From Leptolyngbyaceae cyanobacterium RM1_1_2 (GTDB taxonomy: Bacteria; Cyanobacteriota; Cyanobacteriia; Phormidesmidales; Phormidesmidaceae): a stretch of 50,505 bases of DNA. The notes below the pieces were generated by a model that was not told the DNA's origin, did not search any database, and saw only the letters and a program-made list of their open reading frames with translations. The stretch is from assembly GCA_012032345.1 (NCBI GenBank), contig JAAUQI010000036.1:1-50505 (forward strand). Direction: 5' to 3'. Of this stretch, positions 10,112-18,072 are shown piece by piece (position 1 is the first letter of the stretch; each line of letters opens with the position of its first letter). A program made the translations under genes and the position numbers.

Positions 10112-11815
10112 ATGGAACTAGACAAACCGCTGGGGTCAGTCATTCAGGGTTCTCTGAGCCAAGGGCTAGAAGTTCGCCTGCATCCAGATGTTTTGGTTGA
10201 AGAGATGCGGGTGGGCAAGTTTTTGGTGGTGCAGGGGGCGCGATCGCGCTTTTTCTGTATGCTGACAGATATTGCCCTGGGTACGGCCAGCCAGCGGATT
10301 CTGGCCAATCCGCCCGAACCCACCAATCAGTTTTTGCAGCAGGTACTAGCCGGTACGGGCACCTACGGCACCATCGATCTGACGCCGATGCTGATGTTTA
10401 CGCCCACTGACAGACCAGCCGCTAAAAACGGCAGGCCCTCTAATGGTCTGGCCTCTTACCAGGCTCAAAGCAGCACCGATATGGAACTGCTGCCTGTCAA
10501 AACCATTCCAGGCCACTTCAGCCAGGTATACGACGCCTCTGAGCGAGATTTTCGGGCAGTGTTTGGCTGGGAGGATGACCCCCATCGCCGTAACTTCTCA
10601 ATTGGGCAGCCCATTGATATGGAAGTGCCAATTTGTCTCGACCTCGATCGCTTTGTTGAGCGCAGCAACGGCATTTTTGGCAAATCTGGGACAGGCAAAT
10701 CTTTTCTGACGCGGCTGCTGCTCTCTGGCATTATCCGCAAGCAGGCCGCTGTAAATTTGATTTTTGATATGCACTCTGAATACGGCTGGGAGGCTGTCAG
10801 TGAGGGTAAGCGCTTTAGCACGGTTAAAGGGCTACGGCAGCTCTTTCCGGGACAGGTGCAGATTTTCACTCTTGATCCTGAAGCCACCAAACGGCGAGGT
10901 GTCCGAGACGCTCAGGAGCTTTACGTCAGCTTTGATCAGATTGATGTAGAAGACCTGACGCTGGTGCGAGGCGAGCTTAACCTCTCAGAGGCCAGCTTAG
11001 AAAATGCTATCATCTTGCGCAATGAGTTTGGCAAGGCGTGGATTAGTCGCCTGCTGACGATGACCAACGAGGAGATTCAGGAGTTCTGCGAAACTAAGCT
11101 GGGCAGCAAATCTTCGATTATGGCGCTGCAGCGAAAGCTGACCCGGCTGGGAGATTTAAAGTATATTCGCCATACCTGTCCGCACAACTACGTGGGCCAG
11201 ATTCTAGACGCGATCGATGCGGGTAAGCATGTCGTAGTTGAGTTTGGCTCTCAGTCAAATATGCTCTCCTATATGCTGGCGACAAACGTGATTGCCCGCC
11301 GCATTCACGCTAGCTATGTGCGCAAGGCCGATCGTTTTTTGCAAACTAAAAATCCCAGCGATCGCCCCCGCCAGCTCATGATCACCATTGAAGAGGCGCA
11401 CCGTTTTTTAGACCCGGCTACCGCTAGACAAACCATTTTTGGCATCATTGCCCGCGAGATGCGCAAATATTTTGTAACGCTTTTGGTAGTTGATCAGCGC
11501 CCGTCAGGCATTGACAATGAGGTCATGTCTCAAGTCGGTACCCGGATTACGGCGCTGCTGAATGATGAAAAAGATATTGACGCCATTTTTACCGGCGTAT
11601 CAGGCGGACAGAGTCTGAGATCGGTGCTGGCAAAGCTAGACTCAAAGCAGCAGGCTTTAATTCTGGGCCATGCGGTGCCCATGCCTGTGGTGGTGCGTAC
11701 CCGCCCCTATGACGCGGCTTTTTATGCTGAAATTGGCGATACCGCCTGGGATGAGATGCCTACAGCAGCCGTATTCAAGGCTGCCGAATCTGCCAGAGCC
11801 GATTTGGGCTTTTAG
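10112..11815 (+). CDS. HerA-like (DUF87) hexameric ATPase
   Basis: A 567-residue P-loop ATPase. It has a small N-terminal beta-rich region (about 1-100) of HAS-barrel type, then Walker A GKSGTGKS (190-197), a Walker B-type strand LMITIEEAHRF with acidic residues at 427-428, and the downstream segment VTLLVVDQRPSGIDNEV with an arginine-finger-like Arg, all typical of the HerA/FtsK superfamily. HerA proteins translocate DNA and usually partner with the NurA nuclease; no nurA-like gene is adjacent. A TTG at 10085 is in frame, but the ATG at 10112 has AGGA (10099-10102) at nine-nt spacing and is preferred. Substrate and partner are unknown. Confidence 0.85.
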   Translation: MELDKPLGSVIQGSLSQGLEVRLHPDVLVEEMRVGKFLVVQGARSRFFCMLTDIALGTASQRILANPPEPTNQFLQQVLAGTGTYGTIDLTPMLMFTPTDRPAAKNGRPSNGLASYQAQSSTDMELLPVKTIPGHFSQVYDASERDFRAVFGWEDDPHRRNFSIGQPIDMEVPICLDLDRFVERSNGIFGKSGTGKSFLTRLLLSGIIRKQAAVNLIFDMHSEYGWEAVSEGKRFSTVKGLRQLFPGQVQIFTLDPEATKRRGVRDAQELYVSFDQIDVEDLTLVRGELNLSEASLENAIILRNEFGKAWISRLLTMTNEEIQEFCETKLGSKSSIMALQRKLTRLGDLKYIRHTCPHNYVGQILDAIDAGKHVVVEFGSQSNMLSYMLATNVIARRIHASYVRKADRFLQTKNPSDRPRQLMITIEEAHRFLDPATARQTIFGIIAREMRKYFVTLLVVDQRPSGIDNEVMSQVGTRITALLNDEKDIDAIFTGVSGGQSLRSVLAKLDSKQQALILGHAVPMPVVVRTRPYDAAFYAEIGDTAWDEMPTAAVFKAAESARADLGF

Positions 11816-12181
11816 CGCGGGTTCTAGTCGCAAATTAGAGATCAAGCATGAGGTGGGCAATGCCCACCTCATGCTACCGATCAATGCTACTTCTCGCTAA
11901 GCTATATTAAATTCGTGGCTTACCTTGAAGGGGCTGCTCTAAAGCCTTCTACCGGGCGATCGCAAAGCAGCGACGGTCTGAGACAGCATCTACCAGCTAC
12001 ATTCTTAAAGCAGTGCTTCATAAACTCAGATGGTTTGGTGTCTTGCCGCAGGTAGAAGCTAAGTGCCAAGCGCAGGGATTATACTGAAAACCTGCATCAG
12101 CTTACTTAGAGGGCTGTCGAAATCTTTGTTGACAGACTCAGAAGCTTCATTGTTTGCGTTATCCGCCAGTGACCTCGTTTT
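11816..12181. other. Intergenic region with a long palindrome
   Basis: Apart from the 31-bp palindrome at 11845-11875, I find no gene or clear promoter here. Confidence 0.4.
11845..11875. repeat. Perfect 15-1-15 palindrome
   Basis: Arms AGCATGAGGTGGGCA and TGCCCACCTCATGCT are perfectly complementary around a single A. It begins 30 bp after the stop of the HerA-like gene. The core GTGGGCAATGCCCAC resembles interspersed palindromes common in cyanobacterial intergenic DNA. It could fold as a transcript-end hairpin, though there is no T-run after it. Confidence 0.9.
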
Positions 12182-12538
12182 ATGCTAGGAGGGCAAGCTC
12201 AAGAAAGTCACGACGAATATATTTCCAATCTGTTGAACTTTAGCAACAAAGCGATGCAGCAGGGCGTTAAGCACACCTTGCCTCGGCCTGCTGGCTTGCC
12301 CACCTGTTCCGACTCCGTAGCTACGCCCACCCTCCAGGCCGCCTACCTCACAGCGCTTGACTCACACGCTGATCCACTAGCCCCGCTGCGCTATCGAGAT
12401 TTAGTTGCCTTGAACGAGCTGTTTGACGATGAGCAGATTCTAGAAATTGAGGCAGACATTCTACAGCACCTCAGCTGGATGTATCCCGAACCCTGTTGGG
12501 ATGACGAGCCATACAGCTTTCTACAGGGTTACATTTGA
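12182..12538 (+). CDS. Hypothetical acidic protein, 118 residues
   Basis: No family recognised. It is soluble and acidic. The C-terminal half (LRYRDLVALNELFDDEQILEI, then EADILQHLSWMYPEPCWDDEP) reads as helices followed by a Trp/Tyr-rich acidic tail and looks like real coding sequence. The N-terminal half is less ordered. The ATG at 12182 has no good upstream Shine-Dalgarno. An AGGAGG lies just inside the gene but is not followed by an in-frame start at a useful distance, so the upstream ATG is kept. It is convergent with ssb. Confidence 0.6.
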   Translation: MLGGQAQESHDEYISNLLNFSNKAMQQGVKHTLPRPAGLPTCSDSVATPTLQAAYLTALDSHADPLAPLRYRDLVALNELFDDEQILEIEADILQHLSWMYPEPCWDDEPYSFLQGYI

Positions 12539-12595
12539 AAACCGCAGGGAGCATAGCTGTAAAGCTCCCTGCGGCAGACACCTGCTTAGAAATTT

Positions 12596-13092
12596 TTAGA
12601 AAGGAATATCGTCGTAGTCTGGCTCTTCTGCTGGCGCTGCCTGAACCGTTGGCCTAGTCTGGGTCGCGCTCTGGCTAGTCGTTTGGCCTACAGGTGACAC
12701 TGATGGCTGGGGCTGAGATGGCTGAGCGCTCGGTAGTGACTGCCCCCCAGGAGCCTCTGCTGTCTCGGTAAAGGCCGCTTCTATACTGGCTGGATCTAGC
12801 CGCTGAACCTGCTGCGCCGTCATCTCTGCCTGTTTTTCACGAAAGCCTTCAGGCCGCTCGACCGTATTCATGGTCAGACGACCTACCAGCAAAACGCGAT
12901 CGCCTGCGTGATATTGCGCCTGAATTTCCTGGGCCAGGTTCCCCACCCCACCACCTTCATTTGAGACGGCCCGTCGTCCGGTCGCAGTCCCGGAAACTGA
13001 ACCACGAATTCAGCTACAGCCGTCTGACTATCAGAGGTATACCGCAATTGAGGCGCTTGAATAATTTCCGCCATCAAGATGCAGTTGTTCAT
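12596..13092 (-). CDS. ssb: Single-stranded DNA-binding protein, with apparent 1-nt frameshift
   Basis: Two adjacent frames together make one SSB of 165 residues. The first begins MNNCILMAEIIQAPQLRYTSD and reads through an OB-fold to KVVGWG. After one missing base in the run at 12941-12944 the second frame continues NLAQEIQAQYHAGDRVLLVGRL, then a Gln/Pro/Ser linker and the canonical acidic tip DYDDIPF that recruits SSB partner proteins. Adding one base gives an exact codon multiple with no internal stop. The start codon overlaps the stop of the upstream sugar-nucleotide gene (ATGA), and GAGGAAG precedes it. SSB coats single-stranded DNA in replication and repair. Loss is unlikely to be tolerated unless a second copy exists, so a sequence error is the simplest reading. 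Confidence 0.85.
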
Positions 13093-15617
13093 CGCTTTAC
13101 TTCCTCAAAGCCCTGTTCTTTTTCAATAAAGTCTTGCACGTAAGCCCGATACTCGCGCAGCTTTTCATCCATCCACTCCCGGTCTTCGCTATTTGAGAAG
13201 ATATGGACTAAAGGTTCACCCGCATCTGGCAAAATCAACACCCAGTTGTTGCGATCCTGATCGACAATTTTGACACCGTCAATCAGCTCTAGATCTTCAG
13301 AAGCGTGTGACTCCACTAGATGACGCATCAGCGCTCCCTTAACCGTCCAGGGACAGCGCACTGTCTGTGAGCGGTGAGAAATACGCGGTAGCTCACTCCA
13401 GATCTGACCCAGCGATCGCTCCTGAATCGTCAGCATCTCAATCAGCTTAGCAATGCAGAACATAGCGTCAAAGCCGGGATGTAGCTGTGGGAAAATGAAG
13501 CCCATATCGCCACTGCCGCCAAGGACTACATTATCGTTTTCCTGACAGGCTTCCATCAGAGCCGTTGGGTTTGCCTTAGTCCGAATAACGCAGCCATCGT
13601 GGCGTCGGGCGATTTGCTCCACTGCTCCTGACGACTGCACAGGCACGACCACCGTGCCGCGTGGATGTGCAGTCAAAATCATATGAGTCATCAAGGCCGT
13701 CAGCACCTCACCCCGAATTGGCGTTCCTATCTCATCTACTAAAATGAGCTGTTCACCATTGGCTGAAACCTGGACGCCAAAGTTAGCCTGCAGAGCCTCA
13801 ACCACATGGCCTAGCTGACCTAGCAGCACTTCTTTCTCTGCCGCAGCCGGTGCTGACTGACGCAGGCTAGCATTGATCACAACCGCATCACAGCCAAACT
13901 TAGTTAGCAGTAGAGGCAGCACCGCTCCAGAAACCGCATAGACATAGTCAATGACAACCTTAGACTTGCTGTTACGAATAGCTTCTACCGTTAGCCGCTG
14001 CTCAAAGGCCGTGGAGTAAGTATCGACGACGCGGCTGGGATAGGCAACGTGACCAATCTCGTGAATTTGAGCGCGGCGCAGATCCTCCTTAAAATAAGCG
14101 CCTTCGATCTTTTTCTCTTTGCCTTTAGGAATGTCAATGCCCTTATTATCAAAAAACTCAATCAAAATTTGATCAGGTCGGTCAGGATGCAGGCGAATAT
14201 GAATACCCCCAGCCACCCCCAGCGTCGGTAGCACAGTCCTTGCCACAGGAATAGCCGTTGCCTCCAAGTTTTGGACGTTGATGCCAACGCCCATCAGTCC
14301 GGCAATCATAGAGCGAGAGGTCATGCGGGAGATGCTGCGCTGGTCGCGCGAAACTGTAACGTGAGATCCGGCCTTGAGGGTAGAACCGTAGGCAGCGCCC
14401 AGCTTAACCGTAAACTCCGGTGTGATATCGATGTTGGCCAGACCAGACACACCGCGCTGCCCAAACAGGTTGCGCTGAGCGGTATTCCCCCAGATCAGAT
14501 TGATGTTTAGCGAAGCGCCTGACTCAATCTGCTTACTAGGCCAAACCCTGACGCCAGGGCTGATTTGTGCCTCTTCGCCCACAGTAGACAGCGCCCCTAC
14601 GACGGCCCCTTCTAGCACATGAGCACGCCGATTGACTCTAGCGCCGCGAGAAATAACACAGGCACGGAGATGAACCTCTTCGCCAATAATGGCTCCATTC
14701 CAAATGATTGGGCGTTTCAAGTCGGCATCGTTGCCAATGGTGACGTTGTCACCGATGACGGTACCTGCTTCAATGTTGACCCGTGGCCCAATGCGACAGT
14801 TGCTGCCAATCAGCACGGGCGGGTGAATTTTAGCAGCAGGGTCGATGTGAGTATTTTGACCCACCCAAAGCCCTGGAGACTGCTGCTCATAACCATAATC
14901 AACTTTCACAAGCTGCTGCAGGGCGTCATACTGAGCCTGCCTGTAGGCATCGAGGTGACCGACATCACACCAGTAGCTATCGGACACATAGCCATACATC
15001 GGCTCACCCTTTTCGAGCAGGAGCGGAAACAGCTCTTTGGAAAAGTCCGACTCTTGATTGACCGGCAGATAGTCTAAAACCTCGGGTTCTAAGATGTATG
15101 TACCCGTGTTGACGGTATCAGAAAAAATTTCGCTGGTTGAGGGTTTTTCTAGAAAGCGCTGAATCCGATGGTTTTCGTCCGTAATCACCACACCAAACTC
15201 AATTGGATTAGGTACACGGGTCAAAATCAGCGTTGCTTTGGATCCTTTTTCTCGATGAAAACGAACGGCTTCGTGCAGATCAAAATCGGCGATACTGTCA
15301 CCGCTAATCACCAAAAACGTATCCTCTAGCAGTTCGGAAATATTTTTGACGCAGCCTGCGGTTCCTAAGGGCTGATCTTCTTCGACAGCGTAGGTCATCT
15401 GGATACCAAAGTCTTTGCCATCTTGGAAATAATCTCGCATGACGTCGGGTAGGTAATACAGGGTTGCGATCACCTCGGTAACGCCGTTGCGCTTCAGCAG
15501 ATTGATGATATGTTCTGAAATGGGACGATTGAGAATAGGAACCATTGGCTTAGGGAGATCGCAGGTTAGTGGCCTCAATCGCGTTCCTGAACCTCCGGCC
15601 ATCAGCACTGCACGCAT
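13089..15617 (-). CDS. Mannose-1-phosphate guanylyltransferase / phosphomannomutase-like fusion
   Basis: An 842-residue fusion. Residues 1-235 are a nucleotidyltransferase domain with the signature MAGGSGTRLRPLT and GTAGCVKN. About 250-370 is a left-handed beta-helix of hexapeptide repeats (IGSNCRIG, IGDNVTIG). From about 380 onward it is a phosphohexomutase-like region (SRDQRSISRM, VSANGEQLILVDEIG). The mutase catalytic TASHNP motif is replaced near 465-485 by IRLHPDRPDQ, and the metal loop reads GGSGDMGF, so mutase activity is doubtful while the transferase half looks active. Such fusions are known in cyanobacteria, with GDP-mannose synthesis the usual prediction. The start is fixed by AAGGAGG seven nt upstream. 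It is translationally coupled to ssb. Confidence 0.88.
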   Translation of the reverse strand: MRAVLMAGGSGTRLRPLTCDLPKPMVPILNRPISEHIINLLKRNGVTEVIATLYYLPDVMRDYFQDGKDFGIQMTYAVEEDQPLGTAGCVKNISELLEDTFLVISGDSIADFDLHEAVRFHREKGSKATLILTRVPNPIEFGVVITDENHRIQRFLEKPSTSEIFSDTVNTGTYILEPEVLDYLPVNQESDFSKELFPLLLEKGEPMYGYVSDSYWCDVGHLDAYRQAQYDALQQLVKVDYGYEQQSPGLWVGQNTHIDPAAKIHPPVLIGSNCRIGPRVNIEAGTVIGDNVTIGNDADLKRPIIWNGAIIGEEVHLRACVISRGARVNRRAHVLEGAVVGALSTVGEEAQISPGVRVWPSKQIESGASLNINLIWGNTAQRNLFGQRGVSGLANIDITPEFTVKLGAAYGSTLKAGSHVTVSRDQRSISRMTSRSMIAGLMGVGINVQNLEATAIPVARTVLPTLGVAGGIHIRLHPDRPDQILIEFFDNKGIDIPKGKEKKIEGAYFKEDLRRAQIHEIGHVAYPSRVVDTYSTAFEQRLTVEAIRNSKSKVVIDYVYAVSGAVLPLLLTKFGCDAVVINASLRQSAPAAAEKEVLLGQLGHVVEALQANFGVQVSANGEQLILVDEIGTPIRGEVLTALMTHMILTAHPRGTVVVPVQSSGAVEQIARRHDGCVIRTKANPTALMEACQENDNVVLGGSGDMGFIFPQLHPGFDAMFCIAKLIEMLTIQERSLGQIWSELPRISHRSQTVRCPWTVKGALMRHLVESHASEDLELIDGVKIVDQDRNNWVLILPDAGEPLVHIFSNSEDREWMDEKLREYRAYVQDFIEKEQGFEEVKR

Positions 15618-16043
15618 ATATCCTCCTTAACTGCTTATCAATGAACTCAAAAACTATAGCAGTCTCAAATCTGTCGGAAGAGGGAGTTATGAGCGTTTTG
15701 CCCTATGGGAAAGTCCACTCACAATCCAGACAGGATTGCTATATCTGCTATCGGGTATTTGAGAGGCTTCGGCACCACCGCAACAGTTTTGATTGTGGGC
15801 CAGTCCTCAGAAGCCTCCTATCTATCCTGCTTACTCCAAGCTTATCGTCCAACCGTTACAAAACCATCTTTAACTCCTTACCAATAGCTCTATTGCCAAA
15901 TTGATTTTGCTAATCTACAGAGAGAACTTGTATGTCCTAGTCTTGTCTGTAATCGTAGACTAGGCTAGGCTCAAGTTTGATTTTGGATTTGCTGATATTG
16001 TGTATAGGCTGCTCTGATGAATCAGTTGGAGTCAAAGTAAACT
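15618..16043. other. Divergent intergenic region
   Basis: No convincing gene; short open frames here lack ribosome sites and protein-like composition. One clear hairpin lies at 15936-15964. The minus-strand promoter for the sugar-nucleotide gene and the plus-strand promoter for the 61-residue membrane protein must be here but are not obvious. Confidence 0.4.
15936..15964. other. 8-bp inverted repeat
   Basis: CCTAGTCT and AGACTAGG are perfect complements across a 13-nt loop, about 80 bp upstream of the small membrane-protein gene. It could be an operator or a leader hairpin; there is no T-run. Confidence 0.55.
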
Positions 16044-16229
16044 ATGAATTCTCTGATCATTCTTTTGGCGATGGCAGGTTACGGATATGGCGCTTGGAGA
16101 TTCTGGCGAGGATTTCATCGTACGAATTTTAGTCAAGGACGCCTATATCTGACGCTGCTCTGGCCCGTTTTTTTGGTTGCTGACAAACGCTATCGCCAAA
16201 ACTTTTCTAAAGCTCTAAAAGGACGATAG
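16044..16229 (+). CDS. Small conserved-looking membrane protein, 61 residues
   Basis: It starts MNSLIILLAMAGYGYGAWRFW, a single N-terminal membrane helix with Gly/Tyr spacing. Then come a basic Arg/Phe stretch, a second hydrophobic stretch (LYLTLLWPVFLVAD) and a basic tail (KRYRQNFSKALKGR). A GGAG lies 11 nt before the ATG. The two-segment pattern with basic flanks is typical of short cyanobacterial integral proteins. No function can be assigned. Confidence 0.7.
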   Translation: MNSLIILLAMAGYGYGAWRFWRGFHRTNFSQGRLYLTLLWPVFLVADKRYRQNFSKALKGR

Positions 16230-16359
16230 GAAAACTCACACACCTTTATCCTATGATTGCAACGCTAGACTAAGCAAGCCTGCCTACCCAAGTAATTACG
16301 ACCGATGGGGGGAGATAGCGGCTATCTAGAGATAGAAGGTCAGTTCAGGAGTGATGTCT

Positions 16360-17040
16360 ATGCAGGGAGATTTTGTCCCGCAGGTTCCCTTGGCAGCCGT
16401 TGCCAAGCGCTTCAATCAGCAGTATCGCAGTGAGGCTTTTGACCTTCCGGCTGAGGTAGAGGGTATGCCCATCTTCCGCGATTGGGCCAGTGGCAAACTG
16501 GCGGAGCGGCTATCGTCTCCTTTTTGGCAGCTTTCCAAACCCCAAAAAAACCAGCACTGCCTCGACTTGGGCTGCGGCGTTAGCTTCTTGATTTATCCCT
16601 GGATTGACTGGCAAGCCCTGTTTTATGGTCAGGAGATTAGCTCAGTTGCCAGAGATCAGCTCACTGCGCGAGGGCCGCAGCTCAATTCAAAGCTGTTTAA
16701 GGGCGTGCGGCTGGCTCCGGCTCATCAGCTAGAGTACGAATCGGTGCAGTTTGATCTGGCGATCGCCACTGGCTTTAGCTGCTACTACTCTCTAGACTAC
16801 TGGGAGTCGGTACTGGCAGCGGTGCGTTCGGTGCTGAAACCAGGTGGTTTTTTTGTCTTTGACGTCCTTGATCCAGAGCAGCCGGATGCTGAAAACTGGG
16901 CTATCCTCGAAACCTATTTAGGGACTGAGGTCTTTTTAGAGCCGCTGGCAGCGTGGCGGCAGCTAATCCAGCAGAGTCAGGCTCAAATTGTGAAGCAGAA
17001 GCCTGGAGAACTGTTTCATTTGTACAAGATTCGGTGGTAG
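16360..17040 (+). CDS. Class I SAM-dependent methyltransferase
   Basis: A 226-residue Rossmann methyltransferase. The SAM motif I is CLDLGCGVSFL, followed by an acidic strand-2 end, a central IATGFSCYYSLDYWESVL segment, and the post-motif VLKPGGFFVFDVLDPEQ. GTG 16351 and ATG 16354 are in frame, but AGGAG at 16347-16351 is best spaced (eight nt) for the ATG at 16360. The 3' end overlaps the likely cobK start, so the two are co-expressed. The substrate is unknown. Despite the neighbour, it does not have the sequence of a cobalamin-pathway precorrin methyltransferase. Confidence 0.82.
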   Translation: MQGDFVPQVPLAAVAKRFNQQYRSEAFDLPAEVEGMPIFRDWASGKLAERLSSPFWQLSKPQKNQHCLDLGCGVSFLIYPWIDWQALFYGQEISSVARDQLTARGPQLNSKLFKGVRLAPAHQLEYESVQFDLAIATGFSCYYSLDYWESVLAAVRSVLKPGGFFVFDVLDPEQPDAENWAILETYLGTEVFLEPLAAWRQLIQQSQAQIVKQKPGELFHLYKIRW

Positions 17041-17840
17041 AAACACGTCAGGCTGAGGCGATCGCCCCTGAGTCCAGACAGCTCTGGCTAGTTGGGGGCA
17101 CCCGCGAAAGTGTGGCGCTAGCTGAGGCGATCGCCCTTCTAAACATTGCCTGCTTGGTAACAGTCGTCACCCCCGCCGCTATCTGCCAGTACCCTACCGG
17201 GCAGAAGCTACAGGTTCAGGCTGTGAAGCTGCACCCTCATACCGTCAGCCAGTTTTTGCAGCAGGCCAAAATTGCCGCCATTCTAGATGCTTCTCACCCG
17301 TTTGCGACGGCGGTTTCTCAGCTGGCGATCGCAGCGGCTGAGGCTGCCCGGATTCCTTATTTGCGCTATGAGCGGCCCCAGCTTGAGGCGGTCTATGGTG
17401 ACTCGATAGAAAGTTTAGAAACGCTCTTATCTGGCAGTTTGCTGTACCAGCAGCGAGTTTTGCTGACGCTGGGATATCGCTGGCTGCATCACTTTACTCC
17501 CTGGCAGTCAAAAGCCACTCTGTTTGCCCGGATTTTGCCCTCTCTAGAGGCCCTAGAGGCCGCGATCGCGGCTGGCTTTAGCCCCGAGCGCATCATCGCT
17601 CTGCGACCGCCGATTTCAGCTGAGCTAGAAGCGGCCCTGTGGCAGCAGTGGCAAATCTCCCAGGTCGTCACCAAGGCGTCAGGGGCAGCAGGCGGTGAAG
17701 CGATCAAGCAGCAGGTAGCCCAGCAGCTAGGGGTACAGCTGATTACAATCAGGCGTCCGGCGATCGCTTATCCGCACCAAACTAGCCATCTGTCTACAGC
17801 ACTAGCGTTTTGTCAGCAGTCAGTCAGTCGTCTTTGCTAG
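17034..17840 (+). CDS. cobK: Precorrin-6A/cobalt-precorrin-6A reductase (CobK/CbiJ)
   Basis: NAD(P)H-dependent reductase of the corrin macrocycle in cobalamin synthesis. The sequence shows the N-terminal LWLVGGTRES nucleotide-binding turn, ILDASHPFATAVSQ, IPYLRYERP, and the late segment VVTKASGAAGGEAIKQQ, all characteristic of CobK/CbiJ. The frame is open upstream to 16953, but that extension lies inside the methyltransferase gene in another frame. The GTG at 17034 gives 268 residues, the usual length, and a 7-nt overlap with the upstream gene. Other cobalamin genes are not in the window, as is common in cyanobacteria where cob genes are scattered. Confidence 0.88.
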   Translation: MVETRQAEAIAPESRQLWLVGGTRESVALAEAIALLNIACLVTVVTPAAICQYPTGQKLQVQAVKLHPHTVSQFLQQAKIAAILDASHPFATAVSQLAIAAAEAARIPYLRYERPQLEAVYGDSIESLETLLSGSLLYQQRVLLTLGYRWLHHFTPWQSKATLFARILPSLEALEAAIAAGFSPERIIALRPPISAELEAALWQQWQISQVVTKASGAAGGEAIKQQVAQQLGVQLITIRRPAIAYPHQTSHLSTALAFCQQSVSRLC

Positions 17841-17875
17841 CCGTTTTTTGAAGCTGAGTCAAGACTTGACACAGA

Positions 17876-17890
17876 AAAAAATCTTTTTTC
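17876..17890. other. A/T-rich short inverted repeat after cobK
   Basis: An A-run and a T-run pair as a 6-7 bp stem around a 3-nt turn, 36 nt after the cobK stop. It could act as a weak factor-independent terminator for the methyltransferase-cobK operon. It lacks a GC stem, so this is uncertain. Confidence 0.3.
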
Positions 17891-18072
17891 TTAACCAATT
17901 AGGTTCTCAAGTTTCAAAGTGAGTGGTATGCTGTTGTCTCAAATTGGGATCTTCGCAGTCTGTCAGGCTGTCAGAGTCAGGAGCTTCACAAACCGTTAGC
18001 CAAATTAATGTTTTTTGAAGTTAAAGAAGATCCACCTTTAAAAAAGTTAAGTAAGATCTGCATCTAAGCCCC

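Noticed and set aside
10465-10890. 141-codon minus-strand frame inside the HerA-like gene
   Set aside because: It is antisense to the Walker A region of a well-supported gene, with no family resemblance.
14619-15077. 152-codon plus-strand frame inside the sugar-nucleotide fusion gene
   Set aside because: It is antisense to hexapeptide repeats whose periodic codons keep the opposite frame open.
15705-15904. Short frames upstream of the 61-residue membrane protein
   Set aside because: Composition is not protein-like and several overlapping frames compete; no ribosome site.
16953-17033. N-terminal extension of cobK
   Set aside because: It lies within the methyltransferase coding frame and would add 27 residues not typical of CobK.
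17866-17894. TTGACA as a promoter for the SpoIIE-type phosphatase
   Set aside because: The -35 match is perfect but no -10-like hexamer follows at 16-18 nt.
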